Notes under the pieces: generated by a model
Databases searched by the model: none
What the model was told of the DNA's origin: nothing
Seen by the model: only the letters and a program-made list of their open reading frames with translations
Part shown: positions 9,529 through 18,379 of the stretch, one piece after another
Layout: the number at the start of each line of letters is the position of its first letter
How positions within the stretch are numbered: the first letter of the stretch is position 1
Position numbers and translations under genes: made by a program
Assembly (NCBI RefSeq): GCF_003856975.1
Contig: NZ_CP033107.1
Span: 558,001-622,000, forward strand
Length of the DNA stretch: 64,000 nucleotides
Origin: Plantibacter sp. PA-3-X8
Lineage (GTDB): Bacteria; Actinomycetota; Actinomycetes; Actinomycetales; Microbacteriaceae
Direction of reading: 5' to 3'

Positions 9529-10509
9529 TCAGTACGCCAGCGAGCGATCGACGGCCTCGAGGATGCGGTCGGCATCCGGGAGGTAGACGCCTTCGAGCTT
9601 CGCCGGCGGGAACGGGGTGTCGAACCCGGACACCCGAAGAACGGGTGCCTCGAGCGAGTAGAAGGCACGCTCGGTGACGGTCGCCGCGATCTCCGAGCCG
9701 ACGCTCGTGAAGCCGGGCGCCTCCTGCACGTAGACGAGGCGGCCGGTTCGGCGGACGGATTCGACGAGCGGGTCGTAGTCGATGGGCGACAGCGAGCGCA
9801 TGTCGACGACCTCGACGCTCGTGCCCTCGGTGGCGGCCAGTTCAGCCGCCTGCAGCATGACGCTCACGATCGCGCCGTGTCCGGCGAGGGTGACCTCCGT
9901 GCCGGTGCGGACGATGCGGCTGCCGTGCAGTGGCGCGGCCGAGCCGTCGAGGTCGACCTCGCCCTTCGGCCAGTAGCGGCTCTTCGGCTCGAGGAAGACG
10001 ACCGGGTCGTTCGAAGCGATGGCCTCCTGGATCATCCAGTAGGCGTCGTTCGGGGTCGACGGGCTGACGACGCGGAGGCCGGCCGTGTGGGCGAAGTACG
10101 CCTCGGGGCTCTCCTGGTGGTGCTCGACCGCGCCGATGTGTCCGCCGTAGGGGATCCGGATGACGACGGGCATCTGCAGCTTGCCCTCGTGCCGGTTGGT
10201 GAGCTTCGCGAGCTGCGTCGTGATCTGGTTGAAGGCCGGGAACACGAAGCCGTCGAACTGGATCTCGCACACCGGACGGTAGCCGCGCATGGCGAGACCG
10301 ATCGCGGTGCCGACGATGCCGGACTCCGCCAGCGGGGTGTCGAGGACGCGGTCGCCGCCGAACTCGGCGTGCAAGCCCTCGGTGACGCGGAAGACGCCGC
10401 CGAGCGGGCCGATATCCTCGCCCATCAGCAGGACCTTGTCGTCCTCGGTCATCGCCTTCCGGAGGCCTGCGTTCAGCGCCTTGGCCATCGGCATGGTGGT
10501 CGTCGTCAT
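9529..10509 (-). CDS. 2-oxoacid dehydrogenase E1 beta subunit
   Basis: 326 residues, full length for the family. The N-terminal pyrimidine-binding domain contains [16 protein letters not shown] and the TPP-contacting Glu, followed by the conserved [12 protein letters not shown] and the transketolase C-terminal domain ([16 protein letters not shown]). With E1 alpha it decarboxylates branched-chain 2-oxoacids from Val, Leu and Ile, with thiamine diphosphate as cofactor. The ATG overlaps the E1 alpha stop (ATGA). An acetoin or pyruvate dehydrogenase role is the main alternative. Confidence 0.92.
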   Translation of the reverse strand: MTTTTMPMAKALNAGLRKAMTEDDKVLLMGEDIGPLGGVFRVTEGLHAEFGGDRVLDTPLAESGIVGTAIGLAMRGYRPVCEIQFDGFVFPAFNQITTQLAKLTNRHEGKLQMPVVIRIPYGGHIGAVEHHQESPEAYFAHTAGLRVVSPSTPNDAYWMIQEAIASNDPVVFLEPKSRYWPKGEVDLDGSAAPLHGSRIVRTGTEVTLAGHGAIVSVMLQAAELAATEGTSVEVVDMRSLSPIDYDPLVESVRRTGRLVYVQEAPGFTSVGSEIAATVTERAFYSLEAPVLRVSGFDTPFPPAKLEGVYLPDADRILEAVDRSLAY

Positions 10510-11645
10510 GCGTTGCCTCCTTCGAGCGAGGCCTCGTAGCGTTCGAGCCAGGCCTGTTGCTCGACCATGAGCGGGTGCGGTTCGGAGTAGACGCCGTCGA
10601 AGATGACCTCTCGGCCGGGCGCTTCGAGGGCGAGCGTGCGGATGCGGGTGTCCTCCGCGAGTGCAGCAGCCTCCTCGTCGACCTCGGCGAAGAACGCGTC
10701 GGAAGCGCCGAGACCCTGGAGGTACGTCTTGAACCGGACGATCGGGTCGCGGGCGATCCAGGACTGGAGTTCGTCGTCGGTGCGGTACTTGGTCGGGTCG
10801 TCGCTCGTGGTGTGGGCGCCGACGCGGTAGGTCATCGCCTCGATGAGGCTCGGGCCGTGGCCGGCGCGGGCGTCGTCGAGGTGCTTCGCCGCCGTCGCGT
10901 AGCTCGCGAGCACGTCGTTGCCGTCGATGCGGACGCTGTCGAGGCCGAACCCGGCTGCGCGCTGGTAGAGCGGCTCGCGGGCCTGGCGGGAGACGGGGAC
11001 GGAGATGGCCCACTGGTTGTTCTGCAGGAAGAACACCTGCGGCGTCTGGTAGCTGGCGGCGTAGATGTACGCCTCGTTCGCGTCACCCTCGGAGCTCGAG
11101 CCGTCGCCGAAGTAGACGAGCACGGCCGTGTCGCGGTCGGGGTCGCCGGTGCCGACGGCCTTGTCGAAGTTCAGGCCCATCGCGTAGCCGGTCGCGTGCA
11201 GGGTCTGAGCGGCGAGCACGAGGGTGTACAGGTGCATGTTGCCGTTGGACGGATCTGCCGGGTCCCAGCCGCCGTGCGTGTTGCCGCGCATGAGGCGGAC
11301 GATGTCGATGGGGTCGACACCGCGGATCATCGCGACGACGTGTTCGCGGTAGGAGGGGAAGATGTGGTCCTGGGCTCGCGCCGCACGCGCCGAACCGACC
11401 TGTGCCGCCTCCTGCCCGTGACTCGGCGGCCACAGCGCCATCTGGCCCTGGCGCTGCAGGTTCGTCGCCTCGATGTCGAAGGCGCGGACGTTCGCCATGT
11501 CGCGGTAGAACTGCTGCAGGTCGGTCTCGGTCAGGCGATCGAGGAACGGCTGATAGCGCTCCGCGTGTTCGTTCGGCGCGAAGGTGCCGGCCGCGTCGAT
11601 GAACTGGACGCTGGGCACGGTGGGGTCGTCTCCGGAACGGCTCAT
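10506..11645 (-). CDS. 2-oxoacid dehydrogenase E1 alpha subunit
   Basis: 379 residues. The thiamine diphosphate motif [14 protein letters not shown]...NNQW is present with its usual spacing, and the phosphorylation-loop region [16 protein letters not shown] is of the branched-chain type. The N-terminal extension of about 40 residues is normal for BkdA proteins. Its ATG overlaps the aminotransferase stop (ATGA), so aminotransferase, E1 alpha and E1 beta are coupled. This order suggests transamination of an amino acid followed by oxidative decarboxylation of its 2-oxoacid, supplying branched acyl-CoA primers for the iso/anteiso fatty acids typical of Microbacteriaceae. The physiological link is inferred. 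Confidence 0.92.
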   Translation of the reverse strand: MSRSGDDPTVPSVQFIDAAGTFAPNEHAERYQPFLDRLTETDLQQFYRDMANVRAFDIEATNLQRQGQMALWPPSHGQEAAQVGSARAARAQDHIFPSYREHVVAMIRGVDPIDIVRLMRGNTHGGWDPADPSNGNMHLYTLVLAAQTLHATGYAMGLNFDKAVGTGDPDRDTAVLVYFGDGSSSEGDANEAYIYAASYQTPQVFFLQNNQWAISVPVSRQAREPLYQRAAGFGLDSVRIDGNDVLASYATAAKHLDDARAGHGPSLIEAMTYRVGAHTTSDDPTKYRTDDELQSWIARDPIVRFKTYLQGLGASDAFFAEVDEEAAALAEDTRIRTLALEAPGREVIFDGVYSEPHPLMVEQQAWLERYEASLEGGNA

Positions 11646-12793
11646 CGTGAGCGCACTCCCTCTCGTGTCGGGTGGTCGGCCGGCAGTCCGGCGAGGATCT
11701 CTGCAGCGGCGGCGAGGAGCGGTTCGATCGACTCGGCTTCACCGATCGAGATGCGGACGCCGTCGCCGGGGAAGGCGCGGCCGACGATGCCGTGCGCGAG
11801 GAAGGTCTCGTTCGCCGCGGCCGTCTGCTCGCCGAGGCCGAACCAGACGAAGTTGCCCTGTGCCGCGGGGATGAACCAGCCCTGCTCGCGGAGTGCGGCG
11901 GCGAGGTCGTCGCGTCGGGCGGTGATGACCGCGACGCGGGCTCGGATGTCCTCGGCGTTCGCGAGTCCGGCGATGGCCGCCTGCTGCGCCGGCGCGGTGC
12001 TGGAGAGCGGGATGGCCGCGTTGCGGGCGCCGTCGAGGACGAGCTCGTGGCCGATGGCCCAGCCGACGCGGAGGCCGGCGAGTCCGTAAGCCTTCGAGAA
12101 GGTGCGGAGCACGACGAGGTTCGGGTGCTCGTCGAGGAGCGGGATGCCGTTGACGGCGTCGTCGTCGGTGACGAACTCGCGGTAGGCCTCATCGAGGAGG
12201 ACGAGCACGTCCGACGGCACGGAGCGGAGGAAGGCGAGGAAGGCGGCGCGCTCGACGACCGGGCCCGTGGGGTTGTTCGGCGTGCAGACGATGACGACGC
12301 GGGTGCGGTCGGTGACGGCTGCGGCCATCGCCTCGAGGTCGTGGGAGCCGTCGGGCCGGTTCGGGACGCGCACGGACGTCGCGCCGGCGACGGTCACGAG
12401 ACCCGGGTAGGCCTCGAAGGATCGCCAGGCGAAGACGACCTCGTCTCCCGGACCGGCGGTGGCGGTGATGAACTGGCTGAGGAGTGCGACCGAGCCCGCC
12501 CCGATGTGGATGCGTTCCGGCGTGACGCCGTTGGCTTCGGCGAGCGCCGTGCGCAACGCGAGTGCGGCGCCGTCGGGGTAGCGGTGGGAGTTCGCAGCCG
12601 TGTCGGTGATGGCCGAGAGGACGGCGTCGAGCGGCGGGAACGGGACCTCGTTGCTGGAGAGCTTGAAGGCGTCGGGTGCGGCCGGCTTGCCCTGACGGTA
12701 GGGCGGCAGATCTGCGATCTCCGGACGGAGACGGACCGGGCTCCGGCCCGGCTGAGCGGCCGGCTGGGCGGTGGTTGGCAGGTTGTCACTCAC
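11642..12793 (-). CDS. HisC-family aminotransferase (aromatic or histidinol-phosphate)
   Basis: 383 residues, fold type I PLP enzyme. Visible family features are [10 protein letters not shown] near the start, NNPTGPV (about 210), DEAYREF and the PLP-lysine motif [15 protein letters not shown]. These fit histidinol-phosphate transaminase and its paralogue, the phenylalanine/aromatic aminotransferase Pat. No histidine biosynthesis gene is adjacent. It is coupled to the bkd genes, so an amino-acid catabolic transaminase is the better guess. The true hisC would be elsewhere. The start ATG lies 100 nt from the divergent holin-like gene. Confidence 0.85.
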   Translation of the reverse strand: MSDNLPTTAQPAAQPGRSPVRLRPEIADLPPYRQGKPAAPDAFKLSSNEVPFPPLDAVLSAITDTAANSHRYPDGAALALRTALAEANGVTPERIHIGAGSVALLSQFITATAGPGDEVVFAWRSFEAYPGLVTVAGATSVRVPNRPDGSHDLEAMAAAVTDRTRVVIVCTPNNPTGPVVERAAFLAFLRSVPSDVLVLLDEAYREFVTDDDAVNGIPLLDEHPNLVVLRTFSKAYGLAGLRVGWAIGHELVLDGARNAAIPLSSTAPAQQAAIAGLANAEDIRARVAVITARRDDLAAALREQGWFIPAAQGNFVWFGLGEQTAAANETFLAHGIVGRAFPGDGVRISIGEAESIEPLLAAAAEILAGLPADHPTREGVRSR

Positions 12794-12893
12794 TCGACGA
12801 GTCTAGGCCGCGAAGGATACCTGCGTCGGAATGCAGTGCGCCGGTCCGAATCGGCCCTTTGCCCGCCGTGGCAAGGGTGGGAGGATTGCCGTC

Positions 12894-13286
12894 ATGGGAC
12901 GTTTTCTGCTGAACCTGATCGTCAACGGCTTCGCCATCTGGGTCACCACCCTCATCGTCGCCGGTGTGAACGTGACACCGTACGCGCCCGGCGGCACGCT
13001 CGAGACGATCCTGACCTTCGCGCTCGTCGCCCTCATCTTCGCGGTCGTGAACACCATCATCGGCTCGGTCATCAAGGTGCTCGCGTTCCCCCTCTACATC
13101 CTCACACTCGGCCTGATCGGGCTCCTCATCAACGGGCTCCTCCTCCTCATCACCGCAGGCATCAGCGGCTGGTTCGGCTTCGGCCTGACCGTCGACGGCT
13201 TCTGGTGGGGCGTCCTCGGGGCGATCGTCATCTCGATCGTGAACTGGCTGCTCGGCATCGTCATCCGCCCGAAGACGGAGGACTGA
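12894..13286 (+). CDS. phage holin family 4-type membrane protein
   Basis: 130 residues with four membrane segments (about 3-20, 30-55, 60-85, 95-120), matching the Phage_holin_4_2/YvlD family, common in actinobacterial chromosomes without any phage. The ATG at 12894 has GGAGG eight bases upstream. Longer readings begin inside the promoter region. Despite the name there is no evidence for phage lysis: no endolysin or structural gene is near. It is probably an integral membrane protein of unknown role. Confidence 0.85.
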   Translation: MGRFLLNLIVNGFAIWVTTLIVAGVNVTPYAPGGTLETILTFALVALIFAVVNTIIGSVIKVLAFPLYILTLGLIGLLINGLLLLITAGISGWFGFGLTVDGFWWGVLGAIVISIVNWLLGIVIRPKTED

Positions 13287-13306
13287 CACTCAGCTCCACC
13301 ACCCGG

Positions 13307-14749
13307 TCACGGGAGGACCTTGTCGGCCCGGTACTGCCAGACCTCCCCGGTGCCGGTGAGCCCGGCGAGGGGGTCGATCGCTGGCGTGAGCCGCTCCTCC
13401 GAGGACTGGTCGATGAGGCGCGCCGTCTCCCGGTAACGGTCGAGATTGTGAGCCGGAAGGGGATCGTCACCGGCCGGCGGTGGTCCTCCGTCGTACAACG
13501 AACGCTGGACGACAGTACCCCCGTTGAGTGAGTCGCGTCGTTCACCGGAGAGCGCGGGGATGACGTCCTCGGTGTGTTCGACATGGGTGCGCGGGAGGTC
13601 GTCCGCGAAGTCGACCGATTCGACCGGCGATCCGAAGGTGACGACCGAGGAGTCGTAGGTACCGCTGGCAGCGATGCGGGACGCGATGATGCCGCCCTGG
13701 GAGTACCCGACGTGGAGCACGGAGGCGCCGTCCGGGATACCCGCGAGTCGCATGGCTTGGAGGGTCGCTTCGGCGCTCTCCGCCTCCAGACCTGCGACCG
13801 CGTTGACATTGCTGCGGTTGTCGAAGGGCTCGGTCGACGTCTCAGGGAACCCGGTCTCGATGGTTCCACCCGACCAGACGATCCACTGGTCGGCGCCGGA
13901 GGCGTCCTCGTACCGCTCGATCCTGATCTGCGGGGAGCCCGCTCCCCCGTGCGGCATCCGCTCGACGAGGTCCTCGTACCGGGTCGGAGGTTTCAGGGGC
14001 GCCGGAGCGCCCTGGGCCTTCACCTCGACCGTGCGGACCGGCGCCGCGGGAGTGAGGAGGCCGGCACGGTCGACTCCGCGCAGTGCGACCGCGGCCGCGA
14101 ACGCCACCCCGGTGATGCCCTCCTCGCTCAGACGGTTCGCGTCGAGCATCGCCGGCAGACCGAACGCGCTGATCATGAACTCGTCGGAACCCGATACGAC
14201 TCCGCGCACGAGGGCGACGAACGCGGGTGACGACATCAGCTCACGCGCAGTCTTCGCCGAGACCTCATCGAAGCCGTCCTGCAGGTCCGAGGACAGCAGC
14301 CCCAACATTCCGCGGAACACGGTCCTGATGAGCGTCACCTCTCCAACGGCGGCGAGGACACCGAGCGGGATCAATGGGGAGGCTCCCAGGACCCATCCCG
14401 CGGCGCCTCCGGTGAACGTGAACAACGATTGGACCATCCGCTCGAGCTCTCCGTATTGCTCCGCCCCGACGATGAGATGCCCGCCCAACCGGCTCGCGTC
14501 GTCGCTCGCACGCCGCAAGCTGGTGGCGGCCTTCGCAGCCGCCCCGCTTCCCGCCCCCGCATCGGCTTGGGGAACGATCGTCGGGCCGACGGGCACCAGG
14601 GACACGTCGTCGGTCGACACCGATTCCACGCGGTCGGCCCAGCTCGCGCAGGCCTCGCCGAGTTCGAGGAGCAACGCGCCGAGGAGCAGGTGATCCTCAG
14701 TGGCGACGGCTACGACGCCTCCTCCTCGGATGGTGAGGTCGTCGCTCAT
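13307..14749 (-). CDS. alpha/beta-hydrolase-fold protein with WXG100-like N-terminal part
   Basis: 480 residues. The N-terminal 130 residues are helical and Ala/Ser-rich, like the helical leaders of type VII (ESX) secreted proteins. Hydrophobic helices follow (about 110-150). The C-terminal half contains a serine-hydrolase elbow GYSQGG (Ser about 353), TFGSPVE, an Asp in the following strand and a candidate His in AHNLDRY (about 434). It overlaps the small WXG-like gene upstream by 4 nt (ATGA). The pairing of a small helical protein with a large helical-leader-plus-enzyme protein recalls ESX effector and partner genes, but no secretion ATPase is in the window. Substrate is unknown. Lipase, esterase or peptidase are all possible. 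Confidence 0.75.
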   Translation of the reverse strand: MSDDLTIRGGGVVAVATEDHLLLGALLLELGEACASWADRVESVSTDDVSLVPVGPTIVPQADAGAGSGAAAKAATSLRRASDDASRLGGHLIVGAEQYGELERMVQSLFTFTGGAAGWVLGASPLIPLGVLAAVGEVTLIRTVFRGMLGLLSSDLQDGFDEVSAKTARELMSSPAFVALVRGVVSGSDEFMISAFGLPAMLDANRLSEEGITGVAFAAAVALRGVDRAGLLTPAAPVRTVEVKAQGAPAPLKPPTRYEDLVERMPHGGAGSPQIRIERYEDASGADQWIVWSGGTIETGFPETSTEPFDNRSNVNAVAGLEAESAEATLQAMRLAGIPDGASVLHVGYSQGGIIASRIAASGTYDSSVVTFGSPVESVDFADDLPRTHVEHTEDVIPALSGERRDSLNGGTVVQRSLYDGGPPPAGDDPLPAHNLDRYRETARLIDQSSEERLTPAIDPLAGLTGTGEVWQYRADKVLP

Positions 14750-15051
14750 CTTCCACTCCCGTCGGCGATCGACGATGCCGCCCCACGAGCGCTTCGGAGT
14801 CCCTCATCGAGTGCAGAGGCCGATTGACGAAGCACTGCGGTCAGTTCGTCCGCGGACCAGGAGAACTGCACGGCTGCTGGACCGACCCACTCGAGACCGC
14901 TGCGCGCTTGCGCGAACCTGAGGATCTCCGGCTCCAGTTCGAGCAGGACGTCCTCGAGACATCGAGCGCGCCCCTCGAGTATCGAGGCAACCTCCTCTGC
15001 CGTCGACTGCGACGGGAAGCCCATCGCCAACGGGTCGTACTCCAACGCCAT
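14746..15051 (-). CDS. small WXG100-like helical protein
   Basis: 101 residues. It is probably two helices separated by a turn containing EWVGPAAVQF (about 55-64), which fits the W-x-G-x-A-A-x-x-F signature of WXG100/ESX proteins. Length is right for that family. GAGGGG lies just upstream of the ATG. It is translationally coupled to the hydrolase gene that follows (ATGA). Most likely it is a secretion partner or chaperone of that protein. The fold call is by eye and moderate. Confidence 0.7.
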   Translation of the reverse strand: MALEYDPLAMGFPSQSTAEEVASILEGRARCLEDVLLELEPEILRFAQARSGLEWVGPAAVQFSWSADELTAVLRQSASALDEGLRSARGAASSIADGSGR

Positions 15052-15227
15052 GTCCCCTCGCCCTCCGCCCGCCCACCGCCGGCATCACGCTCGACTCTGC
15101 CCAACCGGCGGAGCGGTCACGCCGGCACACCGTGCTGATGTGGAGGAAGCCGACCGGAGTGGGACTGTGGAGCGGAGTCAGCTGAGAACGGTTCGACGGC
15201 TCGGGCGCGGTCGGCCAGAATAGACGC

Positions 15228-15755
15228 ATGAACACCCTCGGGGAGGCCGACCCCGGCACGACCCCGTTCCGCGTGTGCTTCGTCTGCGCGGGCAACATCT
15301 GTCGATCCCCGATGGCCGAGAGCGTCTTCACCGACCTCGTCGCGGCCGCCGGGCTGGAGCGGGTCGTGGAGGTCTCCTCCGCCGGCACCGGCGACTGGCA
15401 CGTCGGCGAGCACGCCGACCACCGCACGGTCACCGCGCTGCGAGCGCACGGCCACGACGCCACCGCCCACCGGGCCAAGCAGTTCGACCCCGACCGCTTC
15501 GACAGCTACGACCTCGTCGTCGCCCTCGACCGCAGTCACGAACGCATCCTGCGGGCCTGGGCGGGCAACGACGCCGACCGCTCCAAGGTGCACCTGCTCC
15601 TGAGCTTCGACAGCACCTCCGGGACCCGCGACGTACCCGACCCCTATTACTCGGACGCCCAGATGTTCGAGACCGTCCTCGGCATGATCGACCATGCCTG
15701 CAGATCCCTCTTCCACCAGCTCGAACCAGCACTGACCCAGGGAGCCACCCCATGA
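15228..15755 (+). CDS. low-molecular-weight protein tyrosine phosphatase
   Basis: 175 residues. The P-loop VCAGNICRSPMAE has catalytic Cys20 and Arg26 (C-x5-R-S), and the general acid lies in the DVPDPYYSD motif near residue 136, so all catalytic residues are present. Such enzymes dephosphorylate protein tyrosines and, in actinobacteria, often oppose capsule or cell-wall tyrosine kinases. No kinase is adjacent. Its stop overlaps the purB start (ATGA), so the two are translated together, an arrangement of no obvious metabolic logic. Confidence 0.93.
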   Translation: MNTLGEADPGTTPFRVCFVCAGNICRSPMAESVFTDLVAAAGLERVVEVSSAGTGDWHVGEHADHRTVTALRAHGHDATAHRAKQFDPDRFDSYDLVVALDRSHERILRAWAGNDADRSKVHLLLSFDSTSGTRDVPDPYYSDAQMFETVLGMIDHACRSLFHQLEPALTQGATP

Positions 15756-17134
15756 CCGAATTCCCCGCCCAGCCGCTCAGCCCGCTCGACGGTCGCTACC
15801 GCCCCGCCGTGACGGCGCTCGGAGAGTACCTCTCGGAGGCCGGCCTGAACCGCGCCCGCGTGCAGGTCGAGGTCGAGTGGCTCGTCTACCTCACCGAGCA
15901 CTCCATGTTCGGCTCCTCCCCGCTCACCCCGGCGGAGATCGAGCAGCTCCGCGCGCTCTACCTCGACTTCGGCCAGGCCGACATCGACTGGCTCGCCGAG
16001 AAGGAGGCCGTCACGCGTCACGATGTGAAGGCCGTCGAATACCTCGTGCGCCACCGCCTGTCCGAGCTCGGTCTCGACCGCATCGCCGAACTCACCCACA
16101 TCGCCTGCACGAGCGAGGACATCAACAACCTCTCCTACGCGCTCACCGTGTCGCAGGCCGTCCGCGCCATCTGGCTGCCGAAGCTGCGACTCGTCCTCGA
16201 CTCCCTGCGCACCAAGGCCGTCGACTTCCGGGCCGTCCCGATGCTCGCCCGCACGCACGGCCAGCCGGCGACGCCCACCACGATGGGCCGCGAGCTCGCC
16301 GTCACCGTCTACCGACTCGAGCGCATCGCCCTGCAGATCGAGGCGAACGAGTACCTCGGCAAGTTCTCCGGCGCGACCGGCACCTTCGCCGCCCATGTCG
16401 TCGCCGATCCCGATGCGGACTGGCCCGCCATCTCGCGCGAGTTCGTCGAAGGACTCGGCCTCGACTGGAACCCGCTGACGACGCAGATCGAGTCGCACGA
16501 CTGGCAGGCGGAGCTCTACGGCAAGATCTCCCACGCCAACCGCGTGCTGCACAACCTCGCCACGGACATGTGGACGTACATCTCCATCGGCTACTTCCGG
16601 CAGATCCCGGTCGCGGGCGCCACCGGCTCGTCGACCATGCCGCACAAGGTCAACCCGATCCGTTTCGAGAACGCCGAGGCCAACCTGGAGCTGTCGAGCG
16701 CGATCCTCGACTCCCTCGCCGCCACCCTCGTCACCTCGCGACTCCAGCGCGACCTCACCGACTCGAGCGCCCAGCGCAACATCGGTGTCGGGTTCGGCCA
16801 CTCGCTGCTCGCCCTCGACAACATCCTCGGCGGCCTCGGACAGATCGACCTCGCGGAGGACGTGCTCGCCGCGGACCTCGACCACAACTGGGAGGTGCTC
16901 GCGGAGGCCATCCAGACGGTCATCCGCGCCGAGGTGACCGCCGGTCGCTCGAGCATCGAGGACCCCTACGCGCTCCTCAAGGAGCTCACGCGCGGCAAGC
17001 GTCTCGGGCAGGCGGAGCTCGTCGAGTTCGTCTCCAAGCTCGACATCGGCGACGCCGCGAAGCAGCGCCTGCTCGAGCTCACCCCGGCGACGTACCTCGG
17101 ACTCTCCGACGACCTGGTGGACTACCTGCCGTAG
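15752..17134 (+). CDS. purB: adenylosuccinate lyase
   Basis: 460 residues, full length. The fumarase/aspartase signature GSSTMPHKVNPIRFENAE is present at about 291-308. TSEDINN and ARTHGQPATPTTMGRE provide the other active-site blocks. It catalyses two steps of purine synthesis: SAICAR to AICAR and adenylosuccinate to AMP, each releasing fumarate. N-terminal FPAQPLSPLDGRYRPAV is typical of the longer PurB class. It begins within the stop of the phosphatase gene and is followed by a strong hairpin. Confidence 0.97.
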   Translation: MTEFPAQPLSPLDGRYRPAVTALGEYLSEAGLNRARVQVEVEWLVYLTEHSMFGSSPLTPAEIEQLRALYLDFGQADIDWLAEKEAVTRHDVKAVEYLVRHRLSELGLDRIAELTHIACTSEDINNLSYALTVSQAVRAIWLPKLRLVLDSLRTKAVDFRAVPMLARTHGQPATPTTMGRELAVTVYRLERIALQIEANEYLGKFSGATGTFAAHVVADPDADWPAISREFVEGLGLDWNPLTTQIESHDWQAELYGKISHANRVLHNLATDMWTYISIGYFRQIPVAGATGSSTMPHKVNPIRFENAEANLELSSAILDSLAATLVTSRLQRDLTDSSAQRNIGVGFGHSLLALDNILGGLGQIDLAEDVLAADLDHNWEVLAEAIQTVIRAEVTAGRSSIEDPYALLKELTRGKRLGQAELVEFVSKLDIGDAAKQRLLELTPATYLGLSDDLVDYLP

Positions 17135-17143
17135 GTCGCCCAT

Positions 17144-17185
17144 CGACAGGCTCGGGGAGCGGGAGACCGGTCACCGAGCCTGTCG
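17144..17185 (+). terminator. inverted repeat, likely purB terminator
   Basis: A perfect 12-bp stem, CGACAGGCTCGG (17144-17155) and CCGAGCCTGTCG (17174-17185), with an 18-nt loop starts 10 nt after the purB stop. No T-run follows. The CGACAGGCTC core recurs a few bases later (17198-17207), so it is also part of the repeat tract. Confidence 0.6.
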
Positions 17186-17200
17186 GCGTGCGCCCTTCGA

Positions 17201-17368
17201 CAGGCTCAGGGACCGGAGGGAACGCTCAGGGAGCGGAAGGAACGCTCAAGGACCGGAAGGGACGCTCAGGGACCGGAGGGAACGCGCGGGACCCGGCAAG
17301 ACGCCGAAGGACCGGAGGGAACGCGCGGGACCCGGCAAGACGCCGAAGGACCGGAGGGATCGCTCAGG
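17201..17368. repeat. tandem repeats, 20-bp then 39-bp period
   Basis: Four 20-bp units (17201-17280) follow a CTCAGGGACCGGAGGGAACG-like consensus with few changes. From 17271 the period switches to 39 bp with two identical units (17271-17309 and 17310-17348) plus a partial third. There is no spacer structure, so this is not CRISPR. It fills the convergent gap between purB and the minus-strand gene ending at 17387. No reading frame through it looks real. Confidence 0.85.
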
Positions 17369-17386
17369 GCCAGAGGGACGAGACGG

Positions 17387-17653
17387 TCAGTGGCCGGAGG
17401 GGCACGGCGGACGCTTGTCGTCGCCGTCCTGCTCGTCGAGGTCGAGCTTCTCCTGGAAGTCGGGCTTCACGGCGAGCGCCAGCATCGCGAGGACGACGAG
17501 CGAGGCGATGAACGCGATGCCCAGGCCGATGAGCGACAGGACGATCTCGCGGGTCGACATCAGGACGACGACGCCGGTGAAGACCCCCATGACGCCCGAG
17601 AGCACGAGGAGCTCGATCGGCTGCAGGACGTCGTCGCGGTTGGGCTTGCTCAT
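17387..17653 (-). CDS. small two-helix membrane protein
   Basis: 88 residues with two hydrophobic segments (about 13-32 and 38-62) and a charged C-terminus ending in DEQDGDDKRPPCPSGH. Family is not recognised. The ATG overlaps the stop of the larger membrane-protein gene upstream by 4 nt, so the two are translated together and may form one complex. The chemically striking tail (acidic run then Cys/His) could be cytoplasmic. Confidence 0.75.
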   Translation of the reverse strand: MSKPNRDDVLQPIELLVLSGVMGVFTGVVVLMSTREIVLSLIGLGIAFIASLVVLAMLALAVKPDFQEKLDLDEQDGDDKRPPCPSGH

Positions 17654-18309
17654 GATGCGGCTCCAGCCGTGCCGGTGGTGTCGTCGGTGGCTGCGCCGGT
17701 GACCGGGCGCTTGCCCGCCCACCGCAGCGACAGTCCGCCGATGACGAGGTAGACGCCGATGATCGCGGCGTATGCCCCGACGAGGCCGACGACGACGATG
17801 TCCGCACGGAGGACACCCTCGACACCTCCCGGGGCGGCGAATCGCTGCTCGAGTCCGGGCGGGACGAGGAGCGTCGCGATGGCGAGCAGCACCGTGAAGG
17901 CACCGACCGCGGTCCAGTCCTTCGCCGCGGCGAGGCGTCCGCGCCAGCGGATCCCGCTGTACAGCTCGAGGAATCCAGTGAGGGCCGCCCACAGGGTGAC
18001 GACGTAGAGGAAGATGCTCAGCCCGCCGCCGCTCACGAGCAGCGAGAAGACGCCGGTCACGACGCCGATGACGCCCTGGCCGAGGAAGAACGCGCGCGTC
18101 ACGGTGTCGGAGAAGTTCGGGAAGGCGAAGGCGCCGACGATCGCTCCGGACAGCAGCGTGAAGACCCCGAAGACCACGAGGCCGAACTGCGAGGAGTGGC
18201 CCTGCGTGAAGGTGACGACCCCCGCCGTGGCGAGCGCGATCACCGCACGCAGGATCGGGACCATCCAGTACCGATCGTGCTTGGCGCCGTCGAACGGAAT
18301 GCTGGGCAC
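17650..18309 (-). CDS. multi-pass membrane protein, HdeD/DUF308-like
   Basis: 219 residues with six or seven membrane segments paired as hairpins, the pattern of DUF308/HdeD-like proteins. Motifs such as FFLGQGVIGVVTGVFSLLVS and LYSGIRWRGR are visible. Start is GTG at 18309. Longer readings have no start with a ribosome site. It is coupled to the 88-residue membrane protein downstream. Function is unknown and no enzyme motif is seen. Confidence 0.75.
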   Translation of the reverse strand: MPSIPFDGAKHDRYWMVPILRAVIALATAGVVTFTQGHSSQFGLVVFGVFTLLSGAIVGAFAFPNFSDTVTRAFFLGQGVIGVVTGVFSLLVSGGGLSIFLYVVTLWAALTGFLELYSGIRWRGRLAAAKDWTAVGAFTVLLAIATLLVPPGLEQRFAAPGGVEGVLRADIVVVGLVGAYAAIIGVYLVIGGLSLRWAGKRPVTGAATDDTTGTAGAAS

Positions 18310-18379
18310 GGTGAACGTCTCATCTCTTGCAGGAAGTCCCCTCCAGCTTACGCGGTCCTGCGGGCGACGCGGACCGGGG

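Noticed and set aside
11642..12793. Histidine biosynthesis gene hisC
   Set aside because: The motifs fit, but the neighbours are 2-oxoacid dehydrogenase genes, so a biosynthetic assignment was not made.
12894..13286. Prophage remnant indicated by a holin-like gene
   Set aside because: No other phage gene, attachment site or repeat nearby; the family is common outside phages.
17201..17368. CRISPR-like repeats
   Set aside because: Units are directly tandem without spacers, and no cas gene is present.
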